Shown here one piece after another: positions 1 to 5,970 of a stretch of DNA of 10,848 bases. The stretch is from Candidatus Zixiibacteriota bacterium (lineage in GTDB: Bacteria > Zixibacteria > MSB-5A5 > GN15 > PGXB01). The DNA lies in assembly GCA_003641425.1 (NCBI GenBank), contig QNAH01000057.1, positions 1-10,848 of the forward strand, given 5' to 3'. The translations under genes and the position numbers were made by a program. The stretch's first letter is position 1; each line of letters begins with the position of its first letter. Below the pieces are notes generated by a model that saw only the letters and a program-made list of their open reading frames with translations, was not told where the DNA came from and made no database searches.

Positions 1-44
1 ATTAAGATTTCATTCCATTTAGTAAGCCTTAATCTGGGCGGCAT
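1..44 (-). CDS. Possible start of a further leftward gene (partial)
   Basis: An ATG at 44 (minus strand) opens a reading frame that begins MPPRLRLTKWNEIL and runs off the window edge without a stop. It lies 30 bases downstream of the methyltransferase-like gene in the same direction, so it could be the next gene of that cassette. No Shine-Dalgarno sequence is visible before the ATG, and 14 codons are too few to recognise a family. It could equally be chance. The frame is the same as that of the upstream gene, so a readthrough or split-gene relationship is also formally possible. Confidence 0.3.
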   Translation of the reverse strand, partial: MPPRLRLTKWNEIL

Positions 45-74
45 TTTTGGTGGAGGGATATTTAGGGTGGAATA

Positions 75-734
75 TTAATATTTCGTACTGGATAATATGG
101 TCTCAACTGGTTTGAGTTTATCTTGTTGAGAATTCCATTGATTGGCAAACTGCCAGTTATATTTTCCATTTTCTTTGGAAATATCGATCTCATACCTGTT
201 CATATCCGCATATAGAAGATGACCTGGTATATCATGAATGAGGAAATTGGCTAATGCAATCCGTATCAAATTTATATCATTATCAACTCCAAAAAGGGAT
301 CCATTGGGGCATCTTTTATAAACTGCCATTAGTAATCGGCCAGTGCCAACAGCCGGATCAAGGATATTTACTAATTTGCATTTCTTCTCTAAAGAATTAT
401 TGCCCATTGTTTCGACTATTTTATCTGATACCAGATAGGGTGTTTTCTTGTCTGTCTTATCTATTTTTATAACCTTTTCGAAATAAAGGTTGCCCAGATG
501 ATCATAATAATCTGATTTTAGTATCTCGGGCCTATACATATCATCTAAAGTTTTTATTAGCGATGCATCTTTGAGCAGCCATTCAAACTTGTGGTTCAGC
601 TGCCAGATTAACATAGGCTTTTGATCAGCCACAATAAATTCCAAAAAACTGTCCCAGGCCTTCTTATTGTCTTTAAATTTATCACAAAAAACTATATAGG
701 TATTTTCCAGCATTTTCTTAACTTGTGAATTCAT
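75..734 (-). CDS. Methyltransferase-like protein, N6-adenine (HsdM-like) fold, catalytic motif degenerate
   Basis: The 219-residue product resembles the SAM-binding part of N6-adenine DNA methylases. Visible motifs in order are a TP..VS motif-X-like segment (residues 98-103), motif I DPAVGTGRLL (126-135), an acidic motif II GVDND (149-153), a helix LIRIALANFLIHDIPG typical of HsdM/Eco57I-like enzymes (156-171), and YADMNRYEID (175-184). The catalytic (D/N)PP(F/Y) motif should come next; instead residues 194-200 read WQFANQW and the protein ends 19 residues later. SAM binding therefore looks possible, while base methylation looks unlikely. Typical HsdM proteins are more than twice as long and have a helical N-terminal domain and a C-terminal part not seen here. 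It is the third gene of a minus-strand cassette, 46 bases after its neighbour. No restriction or specificity subunit is visible. The SAM-fold call is secure; the biological role is unknown. Confidence 0.75.
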   Translation of the reverse strand: MNSQVKKMLENTYIVFCDKFKDNKKAWDSFLEFIVADQKPMLIWQLNHKFEWLLKDASLIKTLDDMYRPEILKSDYYDHLGNLYFEKVIKIDKTDKKTPYLVSDKIVETMGNNSLEKKCKLVNILDPAVGTGRLLMAVYKRCPNGSLFGVDNDINLIRIALANFLIHDIPGHLLYADMNRYEIDISKENGKYNWQFANQWNSQQDKLKPVETILSSTKY

Positions 735-780
735 TTTTGAGATATTCCTGAATTTAGTTCTCAGATGCTTTTAAGCGATT

Positions 781-1107
781 TCAGATCAATTTTACAGAAT
801 AATCTTCACGACCGTTATGTTTTAGCTCTAATTTCACATTAATCTTGCCAGCTTCCTTTAAGACAGCGGCTATTTCCTTCCAAAGCACCCAGGAGTTTAC
901 TGTCAAGATTTTACTGTCTTCGCTTTCTATTAAATACTTATAATCGGTTCCAGGCAGATTATCTTCCTTTAGCGGATTCGTCAATTTTCTGATGCCCTTA
1001 ATTGTAAGGCAAGGAATCTCTTCTCCGATTCTTAAAGATAAAAACTGGCTTTGTAAATTTTTAATTCCGATTGGTTCTGATTTTGAGGGGAAAAACTGCT
1101 CGGTCAT
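781..1107 (-). CDS. Hypothetical protein, 108 aa
   Basis: I do not recognise this family. The product is soluble, with no signal peptide or membrane segment. Its middle and end alternate short strand-like segments (LSLRIGEEIPCLTIKGIRKL, residues 24-43; DYKYLIESEDSKILTVN, 55-71) with one helix (WVLWKEIAAVLKEAGK, 73-88) and a last strand ending YSVKLI. This pattern would suit a small beta-barrel such as an OB-like fold, but that is inference. It sits 11 bases downstream of the coiled-coil gene and 46 bases upstream of the methyltransferase-like gene, all on the minus strand, so co-transcription is likely. The ATG at 1107 follows the upstream stop closely. Confidence 0.6.
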   Translation of the reverse strand: MTEQFFPSKSEPIGIKNLQSQFLSLRIGEEIPCLTIKGIRKLTNPLKEDNLPGTDYKYLIESEDSKILTVNSWVLWKEIAAVLKEAGKINVKLELKHNGREDYSVKLI

Positions 1108-1118
1108 TTTTAAAATGG

Positions 1119-1328
1119 TTATTTAGCTTTAGTTTCCAGGTTGGTTATTCTCTGGCGGATAATGTTAAATTGTCGCTTTAGTCTAATCAGTTCGGCTTCG
1201 TGGTCGGCAATGCTTTCCATATATGACTTCATCTTATCTTCAATATTCCAGAGGGCTTCCTGCAGTAGCTTAAGGTTTATTTTTTGATTACTATTTTTGG
1301 TTTGGACCATGGAAAAATGAATATGCAC
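1119..1328 (-). CDS. Small coiled-coil protein, 63-69 aa
   Basis: The product is almost entirely helical. From about residue 18 to the end (LKLLQEALWNIEDKMKSYME and the following AELIRLKRQFNIIRQRITNL) hydrophobic residues fall at heptad-like spacing, giving an amphipathic coiled coil suited to oligomerisation or partner binding. There is no signal peptide or metal site. The longest frame starts with GTG at 1328, but an ATG at 1310 (MVQTKNSN, 63 aa) is at least as likely; neither has a clear Shine-Dalgarno sequence. It is the first gene of the leftward cassette and ends 11 bases before the 108-residue gene. No function can be assigned from sequence. Confidence 0.55.
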   Translation of the reverse strand: MHIHFSMVQTKNSNQKINLKLLQEALWNIEDKMKSYMESIADHEAELIRLKRQFNIIRQRITNLETKAK

Positions 1329-1343
1329 TAGAATATAAACTTT

Positions 1344-1475
1344 GTGCCACTTTTAAGGTACAACGAAGAATATGCGAAATTATTTATAGTCAAAATTATG
1401 AAAAGTGAAGCGTCAAAGGAATATGGCCTTGATCAGATAAGCAAAGCCACCAATTCATTCAATTCCAATGTTTAG
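1344..1475 (+). pseudogene. Short coding-like fragment, possibly a transposase-type helix-turn-helix remnant
   Basis: A 43-codon frame (GTG at 1344, or ATG at 1398, stop TAG 1473-1475) reads VPLLRYNEEYAKLFIVKIMK, followed by SEASKEYGLDQISKATNSF. The pattern RY-x-EE-(Y/F) then a basic/hydrophobic helix then (A)KEYG resembles the N-terminal helix-turn-helix of IS3-type transposase OrfA proteins, but the second half is not a clean match and the frame stops early. No Shine-Dalgarno sequence or terminal inverted repeats are seen. It may be a decayed insertion-sequence fragment, a real microprotein or chance. Confidence 0.25.
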
Positions 1476-1531
1476 CTAAATAATTAGAGATGCCATGTAA
1501 AATATGATTATAGACCTTAAATCATACACAT

Positions 1532-1560
1532 TTAAACTCGTTATTTTTCTATCGTATAAC
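1532..1560 (+). promoter_or_regulatory. Candidate promoter for the SWIM gene
   Basis: TTAAAC (1532-1537) and TATAAC (1555-1560) are 17 bases apart in an AT-rich stretch, about 38 bases before the ATG at 1598. The -10 box is close to consensus and the -35 box is weak (3 of 6). The spacing and the absence of another upstream plus-strand gene favour a promoter here. The ribosome binding site ahead of 1598 is poor (TTGGA). Confidence 0.35.
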
Positions 1561-1597
1561 CCTTGAAATATTGTTTTGATTTGTTATTTATTGGACT

Positions 1598-2449
1598 ATG
1601 GTATCTGCCACAAAAATATTGTTGAATAAGACTCAGCAGGAGATATGGCATCGCGGCGAATCTTATGCAGATAAAGGCCTTGTAAGCATTATCAGTGATA
1701 CTGACAAAAAAGTTCAGGCTGTTGTTCAAGGCACCAAAGAATATGATGTTAAACTGAGACTCTCAACTGCAAAAATAATCATAAATTGTAGTTGCCCCTA
1801 TTTCACAAAGAACGGTTATATCTGCAAACATATTGTGGCTACCGCGATTGTCTGGGATGAAAAAAGAGGAATTACTCGTCCAGATCAAAGCCTGGTGGAA
1901 AAGGTTACGATTCCGCCTTCTGCTTTATCGCGACAAAATATCACCACTCTGTTTAAAAATCCGCTTAAGGCTGATCTCGACCAGTTGCGAATTTTGCCTG
2001 AAGAGACAGCCCTTGGCGGCTATGTGCGGCGACATAGCCGGCTTCCCAACATCCCAAAGATTGGGTTAGAAGAAGGTCAGGCCTTAACCCAACAAGAGAT
2101 AAGGAAATGCTATTCAGAGATGAAAAGATGGACTCAAAGAAAAGCATATGATCCGTACTTTTGTTCAGGTGAGATGGTCGCAGCATTTTGTGAATTGTTG
2201 AGAATAATCAAAATTCGTCTGGCAGCCACAACACCACTTGTTGCGGCAGAAATTTTACTGAGCGCTCAGAAATTCAACCGCACCCTTGTGACAGAACTTA
2301 TTGATGACAGTCAAGGTCTCCATGAGTTTTCAGAAGCTTACCTAAAGGATATATACCATTATCTGAGGGAGTTTTCAATTACTGCTGACGAAAAGGATCA
2401 ATTTGTACAACTTCTGCAGCAATTCGAACATAGTCAGTATGTTTATTGA
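1598..2449 (+). CDS. SWIM zinc-finger domain protein
   Basis: The 283-residue product has a SWIM-type zinc finger at residues 64-78: C64-x-C66-x9-C76-x-H78, preceded by the usual strand pair with YDVKLRLSTAKIIINC. SWIM domains bind zinc and are thought to mediate DNA or protein contacts. They often occur in proteins encoded beside SWI2/SNF2 helicases, but no helicase is present here. Residues about 85-160 are a linker rich in Pro/Leu/Arg, and 160-283 are mainly helical (QEIRKCYSEMKRW, EMVAAFCELLRIIKIRL, VAAEILLSAQKF). A stop at 1577-1579 in the same frame limits the start to the ATG at 1598. It stands alone on the plus strand, diverging from the methyltransferase cassette and upstream of the integrase, which suggests a mobile or accessory context. 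The zinc-finger call is firm; the cellular role is unknown. Confidence 0.8.
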   Translation: MVSATKILLNKTQQEIWHRGESYADKGLVSIISDTDKKVQAVVQGTKEYDVKLRLSTAKIIINCSCPYFTKNGYICKHIVATAIVWDEKRGITRPDQSLVEKVTIPPSALSRQNITTLFKNPLKADLDQLRILPEETALGGYVRRHSRLPNIPKIGLEEGQALTQQEIRKCYSEMKRWTQRKAYDPYFCSGEMVAAFCELLRIIKIRLAATTPLVAAEILLSAQKFNRTLVTELIDDSQGLHEFSEAYLKDIYHYLREFSITADEKDQFVQLLQQFEHSQYVY

Positions 2450-2461
2450 TTAATTAATCAA
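2446..2461. repeat. Perfect 16-bp AT-rich palindrome at the end of the SWIM gene
   Basis: TTGATTAATTAATCAA is its own reverse complement and overlaps the stop codon of the SWIM gene (2447-2449). It could be a protein-binding site or a weak hairpin. AT-rich palindromes of this length can also arise by chance. Confidence 0.5.
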
Positions 2462-2563
2462 ATCAACAAATCCAACGAAACCGAAAATTATAAAAAGTCC
2501 ACAGTATTATTATATCTGAATTTGGGTGCAAAACCTAAATACACATTTTCATTGCTCTAAATT

Positions 2564-2617
2564 GTAACAGATTCGTTCCAGTCCCGGCGTGGGCGTGGAA
2601 CGTTTCTGTTACTTTTT
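2564..2617 (+). terminator. Imperfect inverted repeat with T-tract: terminator or recombination-site-like structure
   Basis: The left arm (2564-2580, GTAACAGATTCGTTCCA) and right arm (2596-2612, TGGAACGTTTCTGTTAC) pair over 8 bp, then two T-T mismatches, then 7 bp, around a 15-base GC-rich loop. TTTTT follows at 2613-2617, which fits a rho-independent terminator 114 bases after the SWIM stop codon. The symmetry and the position 45 bases before the integrase start also allow an integrase-binding or attachment role. I found no second copy in the window. Confidence 0.55.
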
Positions 2618-2661
2618 AGGGGCAAAGAATAAGAACTCCGACGGTTTTAATAAACAAGAAA

Positions 2662-3921
2662 ATGCCATCAACAGATAACCTAAAAATTTATCAAGAAGGG
2701 AAGATTGATATACACCGAAGAAGTGAAATATTTCGAAGCCAATTGGACCGATTATCTAAGGATGGAGATATGATCCCCCAAAACAGGAAATTAATTCAAG
2801 ATTTCATAAGAGACTGTATGCTTGGAAAGACTATAAAAGGAAAATCCAAGAAAAAAATCGGACCTGCAAGATGTTTAAAATACATCGGTATACTAAAAAA
2901 TCTCTCCATGTGGTTTGGGAAACCTTTTGATGATTTATTGCAAAAGGATATGGAAGATTTGATTCAGCGGCTTGAGGCCGATCAAATTCTGTCTGTAAAA
3001 AACTCTCCATATAGTGAAGCATCCAAGGTTGATATAAAAAAGACTATCAAAAAATTCTGGAAGTGGAAAGACGGTGATAATAAAGTATATCCGGACCTTG
3101 TTGATTGGCTTGATACCTGCGAGTCAGTTAAAGATGTCCCTGCGCTTACCCGGAATGAAATTGATATTATGATAGATTCTACCAGTAACAATAGAGATCG
3201 GGCATTGGTTATGGTTCTTTTTGATTCCGGGGCACGAGTAGAGGAACTTCTCAACGTACGGTTAAAAAAAGAGCATTTATTCTGGAATGACAAAATAGGT
3301 TGTTACATGATTCGTCTGGAATTTAGTAAAACAAAGCCACGGACAATATCGCTACCACTTTCGACAAAGCACTTGTCAAAATGGCTTAATTCCCATCCAG
3401 CCAGGAATAATCCTCAAAGCCAGCTTTTTCCGATGAGTTATCCCGCACTTAAGATGACTATAAAAAGGCTTGCCCATCGCTCCCTAGGGAAGAGGGCTAC
3501 ACCCCATATGTTGCGCCACAGTTCAGCCACTTACTATGCGAATCGCCTTAAGAACCCTTATAAATTATGCTATCGCTATGGCTGGACAATGGCCAGCAAT
3601 ATGGTCAACCGCTACTTGGACCGAGAAGGGATATTGGAAGAAGAGACTGCTGAGGCGGTCAAACAAGATGAAATTTCGAAGGTCGAGAAATACAACAGCA
3701 ATCTTCGAGAAGAATTAAATCATCTAAAAGAAGATTACGAATTTCTTACACAACATTATACCGAGTTGAAACAAGAACTTGACGAATTCAAATCTGGCCA
3801 AGGAATACTCCGTCTTTTATTATCGCTTTCCCAGACTCAGCAGAAGGTAATCGACGAGGGAATATCTGAAGCCAACAAATTCGATCTTATCCTGTCAAAT
3901 CCAAAGCAAACCCAGAATTAA
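2662..3921 (+). CDS. Tyrosine recombinase / integrase, archaeal-like type with C-terminal coiled coil
   Basis: The 419-residue protein is a site-specific tyrosine recombinase that would cut and rejoin DNA through a covalent 3'-phosphotyrosine. The N-terminal part (about 20-150) is the helical SAM-like core-binding domain. The catalytic domain (about 158-325) has R192 in FDSGARVEELLNVR, a beta-hairpin lysine in FSKTKPRTISLP (K223 or K225), H282-x-x-R285 in PHMLRHSSAT, W308 in the YGW position often held by His, and nucleophile Y318 in MVNRYLDREG. All catalytic positions are present, so the enzyme looks active. After the nucleophile, residues about 325-380 form a charged coiled coil (LREELNHLKEDYEFL) not found in XerC/D. 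The GW...Y-L-x-R arrangement resembles integrases of archaea and their elements. It has no excisionase beside it. The ATG at 2662 has only a weak purine-rich leader (ACAAGAAA). It marks the left half as mobile DNA or its remnant. Confidence 0.88.
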   Translation: MPSTDNLKIYQEGKIDIHRRSEIFRSQLDRLSKDGDMIPQNRKLIQDFIRDCMLGKTIKGKSKKKIGPARCLKYIGILKNLSMWFGKPFDDLLQKDMEDLIQRLEADQILSVKNSPYSEASKVDIKKTIKKFWKWKDGDNKVYPDLVDWLDTCESVKDVPALTRNEIDIMIDSTSNNRDRALVMVLFDSGARVEELLNVRLKKEHLFWNDKIGCYMIRLEFSKTKPRTISLPLSTKHLSKWLNSHPARNNPQSQLFPMSYPALKMTIKRLAHRSLGKRATPHMLRHSSATYYANRLKNPYKLCYRYGWTMASNMVNRYLDREGILEEETAEAVKQDEISKVEKYNSNLREELNHLKEDYEFLTQHYTELKQELDEFKSGQGILRLLLSLSQTQQKVIDEGISEANKFDLILSNPKQTQN

Positions 3922-3955
3922 ATATACTCATACCAGATTTTGATTCAACATCGAC

Positions 3956-4307
3956 TCATTTAACCTTGGAATCATCAATAATTGCCTGGAGAATGCCGGT
4001 TTCGTCAATTTGCCATTGATCGATGGCCGTATCTTCCGCCAATAGACTCATGGATTTCGTTATACATGTTATTGTGGATCGATATAATTCTTCTAAGATT
4101 TTCCGATGCTATAGGTTATCACATATTCTTGAGAGAGGCTATGGGTTGGCCCAGTAGAATTGCCTGAATTAAACCAGACAAAAGTAGTGCCTTATAAACA
4201 TTGTTTGACATTTTTATTGCATAATGGGAATATTCTGTTATCTTAATTTTAAGCTTTGTTATTATACGTATGATTATATAACGCTGTGCTTCTGATATTT
4301 CATCCAT
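3956..4307 (-). pseudogene. Possible small leftward gene broken by a frameshift
   Basis: On the minus strand a 62-codon frame starts at ATG 4307 (MDEISEAQR...), contains an internal ATG at 4211 (MSNNVYKALLLSGLIQAILL) and stops at 4121-4119. In another frame, codons from about 4108 to the stop at 3958-3956 read RKILEELYRSTITCITKSMS and continue LLAEDTAIDQWQIDETGILQ to AIIDDSKVK. This second piece looks like real protein but has no good start. A single insertion or deletion near 4105-4120 would join them. An AAGG precedes ATG 4307, and TATAAT lies at 4331-4326 on the same strand. I recognise no family. Confidence 0.35.
4256..4282 (+). promoter_or_regulatory. Candidate promoter for the secreted-protein operon
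   Basis: TTGTTA (4256-4261) and TATAAC (4277-4282) are 15 bases apart, leaving a leader of about 70 bases before the GTG at 4359. A perfect TTGACA also occurs at 4205-4210, but its best -10 partner (TATTCT, 4231-4236) is 20 bases away. Either could act; the three-gene operon must have a promoter in this AT-rich gap. Confidence 0.25.
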
Positions 4308-4345
4308 TCGCCTTACACCTGGAACATTATAGAGATAGTTTTAAG

Positions 4346-4350
4346 AAGGA
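4346..4350 (+). promoter_or_regulatory. Ribosome binding site fixing the GTG start of the propeller gene
   Basis: AAGGA lies 8 bases before the GTG at 4359. An in-frame ATG at 4368 would be 17 bases away, too far. The ATG at 4357, out of frame, meets a stop after two codons, so GTG 4359 is the preferred start. Confidence 0.5.
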
Positions 4351-4358
4351 TTGAAAAT

Positions 4359-5951
4359 GTGTTGACCATGATTAAAAACATAGTAATGTCCATTGTAGTA
4401 TTATTTTTATTGATATCAATATCCGTCGCTCAAAGCACTTCAAATGATTCCATTGAGCTAATTGCCACATTATGTATGGGTGACAGCGCCGATTACTTTC
4501 AGATAATAGAGGCGGCCGGCGATATGAATGACGATGGCTTCGATGACATTTGGGTTGTGCAGACCTATGGGGCTGATGGTGATACCGGAAGGCGAAAGCT
4601 CTACCTATTTCATGGCGGCAATCCCATGGATACGATTCCTGATATGGTGCTTAAGGATACAATTCATAACATAGCCAATGTCGGAGATATGAATTTGGAT
4701 GGGTATGATGATTTTATTATTTTTCACGGAAACTCCATCCTTTATTATGGCCTTCATTATGGCGGGCCCGAATTCAGCACAATCCCCGCTTTAAAGTTCC
4801 CCGTCCATAATCAGGACTGGATCAACTTTGGCCTTCAAAATACCATATGTGGTGGTTTTGATATGGACAGTGATGGCAAACCGGATATTGTAATTGGTGA
4901 ACCAGGGCCGGGAATTGATTTTAGCGGAAAGGCGTATTTTTACAGCAGCAATCCTGTTTTGGATACAGTCTATGATATTGAATTTGAGGGGGATGGAAAT
5001 TTCCCTGAGTATTATGATTTTGGCCTTGAGGTTGCATATCTACCCAATATTAATGGCAACAATTATCTAGCCATTAATTATTCCGGTGGTCTACAAGATA
5101 TAAATGGCAGGGTGTTTCTATTCAAAACCGGAGCATCTTTTGACAATCAGCCAGATTACATTATCCCCCCTCCTGGTGGTATAATCTCCGAAACCTTTGG
5201 ATCTTTGCTGGAAAATGTTATGGATATAAATGGTGACGGCTATACAGACTTTGTTATCAGCACGCTGGCGGGGGCAAATGCCTATCTGTATTTCGGGGGA
5301 AATTCATTTGATACCCTGCATGATATAACCATTACCCCATCATTTGAAAAGCTTGAGGGTCAGCTCGATATCAACAACGATTCATATCCTGATTTTATAA
5401 TTGGTGAACAACCGTTTACAGGCCGGGCTGTTATCTATTTCGGCGGCCCTGATGTTGACGGCTATGGCGATTTATATATCAATATACCCTCCGGTGTTCG
5501 CAATTTTGGCGGTTATTTGAAGTCGCTTGATGATGTAAATGGTGATAATATAGATGACTTTGCCATCTCCGGTCTTGGCACAGAGTCATATTATCCCGGA
5601 AAGGTATGTGTGTTCGCGGGTTATGATGAGAATTCAACAGGTATTGATGATAGTCAGAATAGGGTTATCCCGAAGGGATTTAAGTTATATCAAAACTATC
5701 CCAATCCGTTTAATTCAACGACAAATATCAAATTTGATCTGCCATATAAGTCAAAACCGGAGATTGAAATTATAGACATCTCCGGTAAATTAATAAGAAA
5801 ATATAAACTCGGAATATTATACTCGGGAACCCATTCTATATCGTGGGATGGTCTTGATGATGCAAAACAGATTGTGGGTTCTGGGCTTTACCTATACAGG
5901 CTTAAATTCAATAATATCGAAATATCAAAAAAAATGCTATATATTAAATAA
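4359..5951 (+). CDS. Secreted FG-GAP/VCBS beta-propeller protein with T9SS-type sorting domain
   Basis: The 530-residue protein starts with a signal peptide (hydrophobic residues about 8-23, SIVVLFLLISISVAQS, likely cleavage after VAQ or nearby). Residues about 30-425 carry repeated integrin-alpha-like Ca-binding loops: DMNDDGFDD (55-63), DMNLDGYDD (110-118), DMDSDGKPD (168-176), a degenerate loop near 230 (PNINGNN), DINGDGYTD (289-297), DINNDSYPD (337-345) and DVNGDNIDD (392-400), each followed by strands and a FGG/YFGG-like turn. Seven repeats suggest a seven-bladed propeller. Residues about 443-530 are the C-terminal domain: YQNYPNPFNSTT, then WDGLD, then SGLYLYRL and KKMLYIK, which in type IX systems directs outer-membrane translocation and is usually removed or anchored. 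It is the first gene of the operon and ends 19 bases before the next start. Such propellers usually bind ligands or partners; no enzyme motif is seen. Confidence 0.88.
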   Translation: MLTMIKNIVMSIVVLFLLISISVAQSTSNDSIELIATLCMGDSADYFQIIEAAGDMNDDGFDDIWVVQTYGADGDTGRRKLYLFHGGNPMDTIPDMVLKDTIHNIANVGDMNLDGYDDFIIFHGNSILYYGLHYGGPEFSTIPALKFPVHNQDWINFGLQNTICGGFDMDSDGKPDIVIGEPGPGIDFSGKAYFYSSNPVLDTVYDIEFEGDGNFPEYYDFGLEVAYLPNINGNNYLAINYSGGLQDINGRVFLFKTGASFDNQPDYIIPPPGGIISETFGSLLENVMDINGDGYTDFVISTLAGANAYLYFGGNSFDTLHDITITPSFEKLEGQLDINNDSYPDFIIGEQPFTGRAVIYFGGPDVDGYGDLYINIPSGVRNFGGYLKSLDDVNGDNIDDFAISGLGTESYYPGKVCVFAGYDENSTGIDDSQNRVIPKGFKLYQNYPNPFNSTTNIKFDLPYKSKPEIEIIDISGKLIRKYKLGILYSGTHSISWDGLDDAKQIVGSGLYLYRLKFNNIEISKKMLYIK

Positions 5952-5956
5952 CTACC

Positions 5957-5965
5957 GGGAGGGAG
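5957..5965 (+). promoter_or_regulatory. Strong ribosome binding site fixing the start of the large secreted protein
   Basis: GGGAGGGAG lies 5 to 8 bases before the ATG at 5971. The frame is open upstream to 5848 inside the previous gene, but only the 5971 start has this site and gives a signal peptide at once (MNKNNSVLICLLFFMLSL). Confidence 0.85.
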
Positions 5966-5970
5966 TAAAT

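Larger units (their letters stand above)
3922..4358. other. 437-base gap between integrase and secreted-protein operon
   Basis: The plus strand has no credible gene: a 61-codon frame at 3982-4167 lacks family features and a ribosome binding site. The minus strand carries two protein-like segments in different frames (described separately). The right end, 4200-4358, is strongly AT-rich and probably holds the promoter of the secreted-protein operon. No tRNA, repeat array or terminator after the integrase is visible. Confidence 0.5.

Noticed and set aside
254..472. A 72-codon plus-strand frame opposite the methyltransferase-like gene.
   Set aside because: It is the antisense shadow of a gene with clear SAM-binding motifs.
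1..734. A complete restriction-modification system.
   Set aside because: No endonuclease or specificity subunit is visible and the methylase catalytic motif is missing.
2564..2612. Integron attC site at the inverted repeat.
   Set aside because: The ends do not fit RYYYAAC and GTTRRRY, and no integron integrase or cassette array is present.
3982..4167. A 61-codon plus-strand open frame after the integrase.
   Set aside because: No ribosome binding site or family features; the minus strand reads more like protein over the same stretch.
5848..5970. A 41-codon upstream extension of the large secreted protein, overlapping the propeller gene.
   Set aside because: It would bury the signal peptide and lacks a ribosome binding site, while ATG 5971 has GGGAGGGAG at proper spacing.
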